This document shows positions 30,183-42,000 of a stretch of DNA of 64,000 nucleotides, piece after piece; the stretch's first letter is position 1, and each line of letters starts with the position of its first letter. Location: positions 12,140,485 to 12,204,484 of the forward strand of contig NC_134027.1 of assembly GCF_964204645.1 (NCBI RefSeq), in the 5' to 3' direction. The notes under the pieces were generated by a model. It was not told the DNA's origin. It made no database searches and saw only the letters and a list, made by a program, of their open reading frames with translations. Position numbers and translations under genes: made by a program. Source of the DNA: Tubulanus polymorphus (lineage: Eukaryota > Nemertea > Palaeonemertea > Tubulaniformes > Tubulanidae).

Positions 30183-33100
30183 TGACCATAAGGTAATGTT
30201 TTTATACCATCATCTAAAATATGCCTTTTATCATCAAATGGATTCAAACTAGTTTTTTCAACTTCATTAATGTATATCTCGTGATATTCTGATCTTAAAC
30301 AATTCATTTTGTGTTTCATTACAATTGAGTTATATAAACACTTTATATAATCTTGAAATTCTATATGTTTATCAACCACATGTTTTGTTATTCCTTTTAA
30401 CTTTTTAGCTTCATGATCTTTTGTTCTATAACTATGCATTTTACTTCTTATCCCAACAAATTCAATCATTTCATCACCCCCTAATTCATCTTTAAACTTA
30501 CCAGGAATCTTTTTATTATCATTGCTAAATAGTTCATGATCTTTGGGATAATTGCTAAAATCAAAATGATGTTTTAATGTTTTTAAGTCTTTTGTTATAT
30601 CATTTGTCTTGATTTTTAGTATATACGCATCCGTATTGAAGCAAATTAATGGAAATCCACAGTTAAATAAACCATCTTCAGTTGATAAATCATAAACATA
30701 ATCTGATGGGTTATGTATTTCAAATAAATCTTTAACCTCTTCAGTTAAATCTTTTTCTGTGTGGCTTAGCTTAAAGCAATTTGGTTTAGATTTAATCAAT
30801 CCAATATTCATATTGAAGCCTAATGAATTACATAATATATTTAACCCTGATATAGCAACTTTTCCTTTCTGTGCAAAGGTTATCTTTTTATCTTTTGTAA
30901 ATTTTTTAGCACCATCTGCTGCATAGAATCCAATGAAGAACCATTTTCTTAAATTATTTTTTGCATTTAATACATAATCTGGAACTATCTTTTCTTTTGT
31001 TGAAGTATTACTTTTCACTATTGCATGAATATAGAATTCATCATTATATTTTATAGCAAAATCTTTAGGATTATTTATAAGTATTCTATAAACTGCTGAT
31101 GATTTCATAACATCCATGATTCTAAATGTTTTATGTGAATAAACTTCTTCACAGAATTTCTTAATTCTTTCTAATAATTTTAAGTCTTGATTGCATAAAT
31201 ACCAACAATATTTATTACCCCAAACATAATTATACACACCTGCTGAACCATCTCCCATGAAAAATCCTTTGATAAAATATTCTTTTTCTTCTAATGTTTC
31301 GGTTTCTATGTTATAAATATTATCAATTATTTCATCAAATGACATATGATTCATTCTTTGGAAAAATCTTTTATGTAATAATTCATCTCCAATTTTTATA
31401 TCAGTTGGTTTTATTTCATTACCATTTCGTTTAATTAAACTATGATCTTCTGTAACATCTACAAACCCTAATTTAGTTCTAACTCTATAAATTTTCTTAT
31501 TTGTTTTATGCCTAATAATATTCTTTAATTTTTTCCATCCATTTCTTGTCCAAACATCCATTAAACCATTTATTTGTATTAATTCTTTTTCACCATATGA
31601 AATATAACATTCATTTTGTTTTGGAATTATTTCTGAAATTCTTCTTACCAATATTTTATTATTACATTTTAATAATATTGGGGTGTCAGCTGTTACAGAA
31701 TCAAAATATAATATTTCAATATGCTTTTCCCCAAAAAGTGGTTGTAAAACATTATAATAAAAATCATACATTAATAATTTTGATACTTCTAAAACAGTTG
31801 AACCAATGAATATAGGTTTATCAAATTTCATTGACGTTCTTTTTAATTTAACTGCTGTTAAATAATCTTCAAATCTTTTATTTCCTAAATGTCTAGGACT
31901 TGATTGTAAATGTCTTAATCTTTCAGAATTATTTACTAATTCAATATCATTTCTATTTCTAATATTTTCACATGTTTTACAATAAAAACTATTGTTCATT
32001 AATTTAAAAAAATCTTTTTCAAAATCTGTTTTTGATATGGTACTCTGTTGAGTATTAAAATCTATATATTTTTCTAACCACTTCGATTGATTAAATTCAA
32101 TATATCTATGTACTTTCTTTAATTTCATTCCTTGTTTCAGATAAAATTTTAACATTCTATAATGAACAATATAATTGTATTTATTATTTTGAGTAAGTAT
32201 TAATTTTTCTGTAAAAACATGATCTTTCGGTTTTATTTTCTTCTGGTATTCACTTAAATAACTATCATCTACAGTTAAATGTTCTGGGCAATAAGGTAAG
32301 TTTCTTGTTTTAACCTTTATATTTTCAGGATATTCTAAATCAACTACAAAGAAATAACCAATTGGTGCTTCATCTTTTAAACTCGCAATTGCGCTTTCCC
32401 AATCAGTTTTATCATCATTTTCAACTTCTGTTAATATAAAATTTTTATATGGTTGAGGTTGCATCATTGCCCAACCATATAAATTATTGGTGTCAATATA
32501 TAATAATTTATATTAATCATTTGCTGTAAAATACCTATCTCCCATAACACCACTAATTCCACCTCTAATTGATTTTTCAAATAATAAAACCATATCTGGT
32601 TCTTTTAATAAATCTAATTCTACATTTGTATATTTTAAACCACATTGCCAGGTTAAACCAGGACTTGAATAACAATAACAAGGATCAACATTAAAATGAT
32701 TCAAATTAACTTCTCTAAATTTTTCAAATATGTCAGCCAATATCATAACATCTGATTTTAAATATAAATCAACTAATTCACCATGATTTTTCATCTTAAA
32801 ATGGTTCCAAATATTTAATTTTCTATTAAACACTTCGTCTTTCACATACTCCTCTTTTAATTGATCATAAAATTGATCTTTTAATAATTCTGTTACATTA
32901 AAATCATTGTGTGTTTTATAAAATGAATAAGGAATTGCGCCTTTATATCTCAATAATTTAAAATCTTGTTCATTTGGATAATAATATCGAGTTATAACAA
33001 AATCATTATCAACTAAACTTTTTGATAAATTATCTAATGAACTTGCTAGAAATCTATAAGAATCTAAAAATCTAATGCAACCAAATTGAAATGAAATATA

Positions 33101-35241
33101 ATTTTCAGATGTTTTAGCTAATAGTTTAAAATCATATTTTCTTACATTTACACCATTCATAGCATTATATTCTTCTATTTCTTGATTAATTGTACCCAAT
33201 TTCTTTGATAATTGTTTTATAAATAGATGGGTATCATAGCCTGATAAATTATGAAATAATATTGGTACGAAATTAACTTTCTTAGCTTGTAAATTGCAAT
33301 CTTCATGAGCAGCTCCACGATATTTTGAATTTAAATGATCATGATCTCTAACTTTTTTATCAAATGAATAAAAACGTTTTTCACAATAACAACAATGAGT
33401 TGCATAATTAAAATCAATTTCATCTTCTTTTGTCATAACTATTCTTTTATTTTTGTTTAATAATTTTGCAAAATCACTTTCTAATTCAATCATTTTATCA
33501 CAAAAAGCATTAACTACATTTTCACCTCTAAAAAAATATATTGACTTTCATATAATTCGGGATAATTTGATTTGATGTAAATTCCATAAGCAGCAGCTCT
33601 TTGATGAACTTTTTTAATTGTATTTATAATTGGTGGGTCTTGTATTGTGTCTTCATTTAATTCATTTCCTTTATCCATTGATTTTAATAATTGCTTTTTG
33701 TTATATATTTCTTTTCTATCTTGATCAGTTAATTCTTTATTCAACGATTCAAAATCCCCATAAATTACAAATGGAACAATATTCTTAAATTTATGATTAG
33801 TAAATTTCAATTTATAATCTTTTTCTGTTGGCATTATTAATTTGCAAAAATCTTTATTATCACATAATTCTTTATGTTTTAATAATGTATTCTCTGTCAT
33901 AAATTTAGATAAACATTTTCTACATAGATAAATTTTATGATGATGATCACTTTCTGTTCTAAAGAATAAATCAATTTGTTTTAACCACATATAATGTTCA
34001 TTTTCATCTTTTTTGTAATATAACAAATCTATAGCATTTTCATCATCATAATATTCTGTTAAATATAAAGCTTCCAATGTATAATCTTTAATATTTTCAC
34101 CTTTTGTCTTTGGTAATTGCATTAATTCAAATACATTTATTTTTAACTTATTAATTTTTTCTATTTTGGGTATCATTTTTATAGTTACTGGATATTGATC
34201 AATTTTATATAATGTTTCATATTTCCGATAATCTGTTATTCTACAAACATTTTCCTGTGTTGGATGTGAACAACTAATAATTGACCATAGAAAACATTTA
34301 TTATCTTCATTTTGAACATTTATTACTGCTTTTGTTGTAAATGGTAATTTAATATAAGATGATGCTTTAATATCCTTTTCTGTTGTAAAGTTTGAATCAT
34401 TTTTAAACATTTTATTACTTTTTGATGTTTTATTCCTTATTGTATTGTAAACATTTAAATCTAAATATATAATTTCATTCAATGTTAAGCCAGAACCCTC
34501 AAAATATCTTTCTTCAATATGACGTTTAAATTCATTGAATATTTTTTCTAACTTCTCTTTTATTTGCGTTTTTGAAATTATTTCTTCAGAGAGTGTTTGA
34601 ATATTATAATCCATTTTTTCTTCTGACTTTATAAAACTTACTTTCCCAGAGATACTAATTTTTGGATATTCAACATCTGTTATCAAATCTAGTATTTTTT
34701 CTATTATTTCATTAAATTTACTATAATCTTCTATTGTTGTACCTTTAAAAAATCTAAATATAATAGCTGCAGGACCAATTTTACTATGTAATGTTTCTAA
34801 AATTTCAATTGTATCTTTTATTTCTAGTGAATCAATATAATTTCTAACATTTTCCATGTAAGGTTTATTTGAAATGGATTTAGTTTTTGAATTTGGTTTT
34901 TTTACTTTTTGAGGTTTATCGTTAAAATAATCTTTTCCTAAAACATTATTACTCAAATTTTGGTGGTGTTTTTGTGATTCGAGATGTCTATTATAATTCC
35001 TTTTTACTATAAATTCATTACAAACTTCACATTTTATTTCATCCACATTCATATTTTCTAATCTTTCTTTTCTTTCATTGGAATTTTCTGGAGTTTCAAA
35101 ATCTATTACATTTTTTATATGATTTGCAGTTTTTTCATGTCGTGTTTTATTAGATCTATCCACGTATTTTTTACAATATGTGCAATAATATTGATTTTTA
35201 TTAACATTATTGTTTTCTGGCTGGTGTTCATTCTCCCCCAT
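30179..35241 (-). pseudogene. polB: Polinton DNA polymerase B, frameshifted, with intein
   Basis: Protein-primed-type family B polymerase. Two N-terminal Cys/His fingers (YYCTYCKKYV; IKCEVCNEFI) precede exonuclease motifs (YGDFESL near 33760, FHNLSGYDTHLF near 33260, YLKSDVMILAD near 32760), a finger-like H-N-H region (KVRDHDHLNSKYRGAAHEDC), motif A (NNLYGWAM near 32480), motif B and motif C. Motif B reads NNSFYCKT: a single G-to-T change has replaced the usual Gly with Cys. Motif C is split by an intein (30635-31699). The frame shifts in a run of seven T/A at 33530-33536, and a small deletion near 32510 breaks it again. The C-terminus stops about 25 residues earlier than in Polinton 2. It would copy the element genome from a protein primer, but this copy looks inactive. 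Confidence 0.93.
30635..31699 (-). CDS. Intein with LAGLIDADG homing endonuclease inside polB
   Basis: An in-frame 355-codon insertion exactly within polymerase motif C. It starts with Ser (SVTADTPILL, block A). A block-B-like segment follows (YRVRTKLGFVDVTEDHSLI, about residues 70-90), then two LAGLIDADG-type motifs (FIKGFFMGDGSAG about residue 140; WFFIGFYAADGAK about residue 250) and block F (DYVYDLSTEDGLFNCGF). It ends in Asn, with Phe before it rather than the usual His; the next residue is Thr. The flanking residues align directly with the uninterrupted motif C of Polinton 2. Known function of the class: self-splicing of the protein plus homing by cleavage of intein-free genes. The intein frame is fully open although the host gene is broken. 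Confidence 0.93.
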
Positions 35242-35260
35242 TTATTAGGGAAAAAATTAC
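35242..35260 (-). promoter_or_regulatory. Late-type start motif at the inner edge of the right terminus
   Basis: GTAATTTTTTCCCTAATAAATG on the minus strand. It straddles the inner end of the terminal inverted repeat, so both terminal genes (35241 minus, 19075 plus) get nearly the same motif. Confidence 0.55.
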
Positions 35261-35331
35261 TTGTGGTGATGAGTGGTGTCTCGTCCTCTCGTCCTCTGAT
35301 CTGAAAGCCCACTTTTCCAATTACTTCAATG
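35254..35331. repeat. Polinton 1 right terminal inverted repeat with target duplication
   Basis: Reverse complement of 18990-19061 over 72 bp, followed by TCAATG at 35326-35331. Confidence 0.95.
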
Positions 35332-35337
35332 AACTAC

Positions 35338-35440
35338 CTGTTAGCTGCAGTATGGCCTCCATAGCTAAGTTTTGACTTGGAATACGTTTTCGGTTGAAGG
35401 CCTTTCGAGGGCGACCAGTTGAAGACCTCATATTATCCAT
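35338..35440 (-). pseudogene. NDC80: NDC80-like gene, putative exon 1
   Basis: ATG at 35438-35440 on the minus strand opens a basic, Ser/Thr-rich segment (MRSSTGRPRKAFNRKRIPS) that fits the unstructured, Aurora-phosphorylated N-terminal tail of NDC80. A consensus donor CAG|GTAGTT ends it at 35338, six bases before the Polinton target site. The next exon (18810-18912) lies beyond the 16-kb insertion. Joining phases do not match exactly with the obvious acceptor, so the junction is uncertain. The frame upstream of ATG is open through the CAG array, without another ATG. Confidence 0.6.
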
Positions 35441-35457
35441 AGAATATCTATATCTTG

Positions 35458-36823
<1,366 letters not shown>

Positions 36824-36827
36824 TTTT

Positions 36828-36860
36828 TAGCTCCGCTGTGACCGAAGGTCAGCGGAGCTG
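36828..36860 (+). repeat. Helitron left terminal hairpin
   Basis: AGCTCCGCT, then a two-base bulge, GACC, loop GAA, GGTC, AGCGGAGCT. The outer arm sequence recurs once near the right end at 50374-50382. Such terminal hairpins are used by Helentron-type elements for end recognition. Confidence 0.75.
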
Positions 36861-36883
36861 ATGGGTTAGGGGGTTCGTCGTCG

Positions 36884-36920
36884 TCGTCCGTCCGTCCGTC
36901 CGTCCGTCCGTCCGTCCGGT
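36884..36920. repeat. Short GTC and GTCC microsatellite
   Basis: GTCGTCGTC followed by about eight GTCC units, just inside the Helitron end. The derivative at 11749-12624 has only the GTC part. Confidence 0.8.
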
Positions 36921-36934
36921 GTTCGGTGTCCGGC

Positions 36935-37800
36935 GTCAACTTTTTCTTTATATCCCTACTAGTCCTACAGTTCTGATGGGATCTTGATGAAACTTGGTAT
37001 GAATGATCTATGGGGGAGTGCCTACAAAAGTACAGAGCCATAATTTTGATTTTGCATAAATTATGCAAATTAGGGCTATTTTTAGATTTTCACTAAAATC
37101 GCTACTCCTCCATCGATTTTCAGCGGATTTCAATCAAACTTGGTATGAATGATCTATGGGGGAGTGCCTACAAAAGTACAGAGCCATATTTTTGATTTTG
37201 CATGAATTATGCAAATTAGGGCTATTTTTAGATTTTCACTTAAATCGCTACTTCTACTTCAGTTTTCAGTAGATATCAACCAAACTTGGTACGAATGATG
37301 TATGGGGGAGTGCCTACAAAAGTATAGAGCCATACTTTTGATTTTGCATAAATTATGCAAATTAGGGCTATTTTTAGATTTTCACTTAAATTGCTACTTC
37401 TACTCCAGTTTTCAGTAGATTTCAACCAAACTTCATATGAATGATCTATTGGGGAGTGCCTACAAAAGTATAGAGCCATATTTTTGATTTTGCATAAATT
37501 ATGCAAATTAGGCCTTTTTTAGATTTTCCTTTCAATCGCTACTCCTCCAATTTTCAGCGGATTTCAAACTTAGTATGAATGTTTGTATAGGGGATTGTCT
37601 AAACCAGTATAGAGCCATATTCTAGATTATGCATAAATTTTGCAAATTAGGGATAATTTTTTTAGATTTTCACTTAAATCGCTACACCTTCTTCAGTTTT
37701 TATCAAATTTGAATTAAAGTTTTTATGAATGATCTATGGGATGATGCCTACATAAGTATAGAGGATGTTTTGCAAATTAGTTCTATTTATAGATTTATCT
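36935..37800. repeat. Tandem 146-bp repeats in Helitron left region
   Basis: Anchors (CCTACAAAAGTA) fall at 37021, 37167, 37313 and 37459, exactly 146 bp apart, followed by two degenerate units. Each unit contains ATTTTGCATAAATTATGCAAAT, a near-palindrome. Frames such as the one beginning MHNLCKIK are artefacts of this array. Confidence 0.85.
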
Positions 37801-39093
37801 TGTTAAATGACTGCTTCTTCGGTTTTCAAACCGAACTTGGTATAAATGAACAATGGATGGGAGAGCCATATACTATAGCCTACTTCATTTGCAATAGTTT
37901 TTCAATTTCTAAAACTTTTGTGCTATAATATTATCGGTATAAATAAATTCAAATGCCTTTTATCGTAAGTAAGGATACAAGATGGACTGCAAGTTGGACC
38001 GTTCAGCATTGCCATTATTTGAAGTAAGTTTCTGAAGAAGCCTACACTAGTTCTAACCATATAAGTAATCATTTATTGCATTTCGTGTTGACTTTTGTTT
38101 GTGATTCTGGCAAATTTTCTTAGAAAAAAGCATTGAGATTGCACTAGGGCCTATTACGTGCAGAACATCTAGAGTCAATTTATATAAAAGATGAACATGG
38201 ACATTATAAAATCAAAATTTTATTTGATAACTAATTTCTTTATTGTGATGTAATTAACATATTATATGTGATGAGTTTACTAGTAGTTCCACATAAAATG
38301 TTACGGTTTATTTCTAACTAAATGTGCACAACAGTTAGTGCATGTTAAACTTTTACACCCTGCATGGTTTTGTTTTTGTTAAAAATAAATATGCATTTAT
38401 TGAACTAATCAAAATAACAACAATACAGATATTAAAGGTTTTTTGTCTATGTAGCCATTGTCTGTTTCTGTATGATAGCTGTGATTGATTGAATTCTGTG
38501 TGTTTAAAAAGTAGCTGGTACAGCAATTAGGCCTAATTTTGTATGATTCTGCAATGTATGATTCTGCAATTGAAAGAAACAGGCGTTTGAATATGTTTGT
38601 TCACTGTTACTAATTACATTTTTGTTTTACAGATTGCTGTGTAATATAAAGGTTTTTAGGTATGATAATCATAGGGCACACAAAATCCAGAAGGATTTAG
38701 CAATATAAGTGAAATGCATTTTCATATTTGTATGAACTTGCTTGTTTTTTGGAGTTTCAATACTATGTATTTCCTTCTGTATCATTTTGTTGCACGATGT
38801 AATTTAATTTTCTCACATTGTGAATAAATTTTATGATTGAGTTAAGATTTTGTGTGCCAGATTTACTAACAACTAACAATTTTATTACCATGAACATTAA
38901 ATTACTTGGTATTCTCATCACATGTATTGGTTTTCTCTTGAATTATATCATGATAATTGCTTTTGTTTACTTATATTCGAGAAGATCTTTGTAATATGTC
39001 AAACTAATCCTATACTTCATGTGTATCTTAATATTATTGTTCTATTTTCAGTGAATTTAGTAGTACTTATATGTAGTGATATAAATTCGCAAA
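37800..39093. other. Helitron 5' non-coding region
   Basis: AT-rich, no gene seen. It probably contains the promoter for the Rep-helicase gene; no specific element recognised. Confidence 0.4.
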
Positions 39094-42000
39094 ATGCCAC
39101 GTAAAACGAAAAGGCTTAAACAATTGTGCAGTGCCAGACAGACAGCCAAGGTATTAATTGTAATCTAGTAATAATATATTTAATTAATAAGCATTATTAT
39201 TCATTTTTTTTTAGACTTCAAAACTACACTTGATATTTTGGTTCATACTCCGCAACTATGTAAATGATATTAAATTTAGTTGCATTCTCTTGTAGGTTAA
39301 GGCACATACAGAACCAGAGCCGATAGCCAGCGATGCCAATCCATTGGAGTATCATCTCCACAAACAAAATGAGACTGAGGAGTATCCTCTCCCTAATAAA
39401 AAAAAGGAGTGTGTGGAGTATCCTCTCTGTGAAAAAAAGGAGTGCTTAAAGACATGCTCAAAGACATGCTTAAAGACATCTAAAGATTTTTGCTTGCCGA
39501 AACTCGTGAATGTATCTGATGCTTCTTCCTCAGAGAAGTGTATTAATACAGATAAATTCAGTAATGTAAGTTCAGAAATTGTTTCGAGATTCTCACCTTA
39601 TGCTATGTGCGTGAGAGGTCATTTTCACCAAGGTGATACAAAGTTATTTAGTGCATTATCAGTTGGAAACCAGTGTACATGTAATGCATTAGTCAGTCTT
39701 TGTAAACTACCATCTTTGAGTAGGGTAACAGCTAATGATATTGACCAGGTCCTCTTTCAAGGTGACTCTTTGTACATTAGTGTCAGAATGAATCAGTCCA
39801 ACAGATATTTAAGTTTTGATGAACTGCCATTATTTATACCAGTTGATAGACCTAAGTACAGAATAAATAGGCTTTCTAGCTACTATGTGAGTTATGACAA
39901 CATAGAAAAGGCACATGGGATATTTCATTCTCTTTGTGCTGCTATAACTCAATCATTATCTGATTCTATAACGGTTCTTGTCATGATTGGTGAATTTGCA
40001 ATAGCAATATACAGTTTAAGTGGAATGTATTTTGTATTTGATTCTCATAGTCGAGACAATTATGGAAACTTTGTTGATGACAGTACAGGTACAGCAGTTT
40101 TACTAAAGTTTCCTAACTTGGATGAAATAAAGAAGTATTTGAGATATTATATTTTAACCTGCTGCAGTCAACAGCATCGTTCTTGTGAATTTTTACCGAT
40201 CAAAATTGAAAATGTCGAGGAGAGTAAAAATGAATCTAGTCTAGCAAATTATGTATTCGATCAGAAGATAAAAAGACAGGAGTATATTCGTCTGTATAAG
40301 CAGAAACAGAGACAAGATGAGGCATTTAAAACAAATGAAAGAACTTGTAAACATAAAGCTAGAATGATCCCTGAGAAAAGAGCGAGTGAACAGATCCAAG
40401 GTAGACAAAGTAAGCAAAGAGCTAGAGCGATACCTGAAAAAAAAGCAGCTGATCAGCTTAGTAAGCAAAAAGCTAGAGCGACACCTGAAAAAAAGGCAGC
40501 TGAACGAATTCACAGTAGATTAAGTAGGCAAAGAGCTAGAGCGATACCTGCAAAAAAAGCAGCTGAACACCTTAGTAAGCAAAAAGCTAGAGCGACACCT
40601 GAAAAAAAGGCAGCTGAAAATATTCACAGTAGATTAAGTAGGCAAAGAGCTAGAGCGATACCTGCAAAAAAAGCAGCTGAACAGATTCACAGTAGATTAA
40701 GTAAGCAAAGAGCTAGAGCGATACCTGAAAAAAAGGCAGCTGAAATGATTCACAGTAGATTTAGTAAGCAAAAAGCTAGAGCGATTCCTGAAAAAAAGGC
40801 AGCTGAACAGATTTACAGTAGATTTAGTAAGCAAAAAGCTAGAGCGATTCCTGAAAAAAAGGCAGCTGAAATGATTCACAGTAGATTAAGTAAGCAAATA
40901 GCTAGAGTGATTCCTGAAAAAAGAACAGCTGAACAGACTCTGGACAAATTAAGGAAGCAAAAGAAACGAAATGAAAGCAGTTTCAGACAAAATGAAGTCA
41001 AACAAAAACGAAAGACTAGAGAAAGTGACCTATATAAAGAATTTGAAAGAGAAGCTAAAGCCGCAAAAAGAGCATTATTTAGAGAAAATGAAATAAATTT
41101 TGCGAATGCAGAAGATATCAGCTCTCAGTGTTCGACAAATTCGAATTTTGCTACCAAGCGAAAATGTGATTTAATGAAAGTCATTGATAAATTTCATGAA
41201 AAGATTTCAATTGGTCCAATATATGTGTGCACATGCTGTCACCAGACCTGGTTCCAACATTCAGCACAGAAATCTTCATTATTAACCTCTAAGTTATCTG
41301 ACAAACTAAAAGAAAAATGTATTACTGGAAAGATTTCAGTTAATGATGAACAATGGCTGTGTGTAACATGTGCAGAATCATTGAAAAAGAATAATGTGCC
41401 AAAGCTATCTGTGGCCAATGGATTGTCATTCCTGGAAAAACCAAAAGAATTGGAATTATTTCTTAGAATTCCTTTTATGAGTTTGTATGAATTACCGAGA
41501 GGTGGTCAATATCAGCTGCAGGGATCTGTTGTGAATGTTCCAGTTGACATTGCTCCGACTGTTCAGTCATTGCCAAGAAATGTTGACACAGCTGCTACAG
41601 TTCCAATAAAGTTAAAACGCAAGCTCAGTTACAAAACAGCAGTATTACAACAGAATGTTAGGCCTTTAGCTGTATTAGCTGCTCTACACTATTTGATGAG
41701 AACCACTCTGTATAAAAATGCAAACATAAACATTGATGAGAACTGGTTGAACACAGTTTGTGAAGAGCAAGGTATCATACCACCATCTGAACCTGAAAAT
41801 GATTATGCCAGTGATAGTGATTCTGATGCTTTTAGTGAAATAGACCCAGATGAGAATCCAACAGGAAATCAGGATACTATGTTAGATGAAGCAAGCATTG
41901 ATTCTGTAAGGGTTTTGACATATGCTCCAGGTGAAGGTCAGAAACCATTGAGTCTGTTCCAAGATAAAGATGCCGAATATTTATCATTTCCCACAATATA

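Larger units (their letters stand above)
18990..35325 (-). mobile_element. Polinton 1 (Maverick/adintovirus-type), full length
   Basis: A 16,336-bp element with 72-bp inverted termini and a 6-bp TCAATG duplication. It is far more AT-rich than its flanks. It encodes DNA polymerase B, chromodomain integrase, packaging ATPase, major and minor capsid proteins, a VLTF3-like factor and small membrane proteins, mostly on the minus strand. No adenain-type cysteine protease was recognised. Several genes are broken (polymerase, 117-aa protein, coiled-coil protein, VLTF3-like factor), so this copy is probably not autonomous. It sits in intron 1 of the NDC80-like gene, six bases from the donor. Confidence 0.95.

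Noticed and set aside
31546-31809. Hydrophobic plus-strand frame within the polymerase region
   Set aside because: Antisense shadow of the intein and polymerase reading frame in AT-rich DNA.
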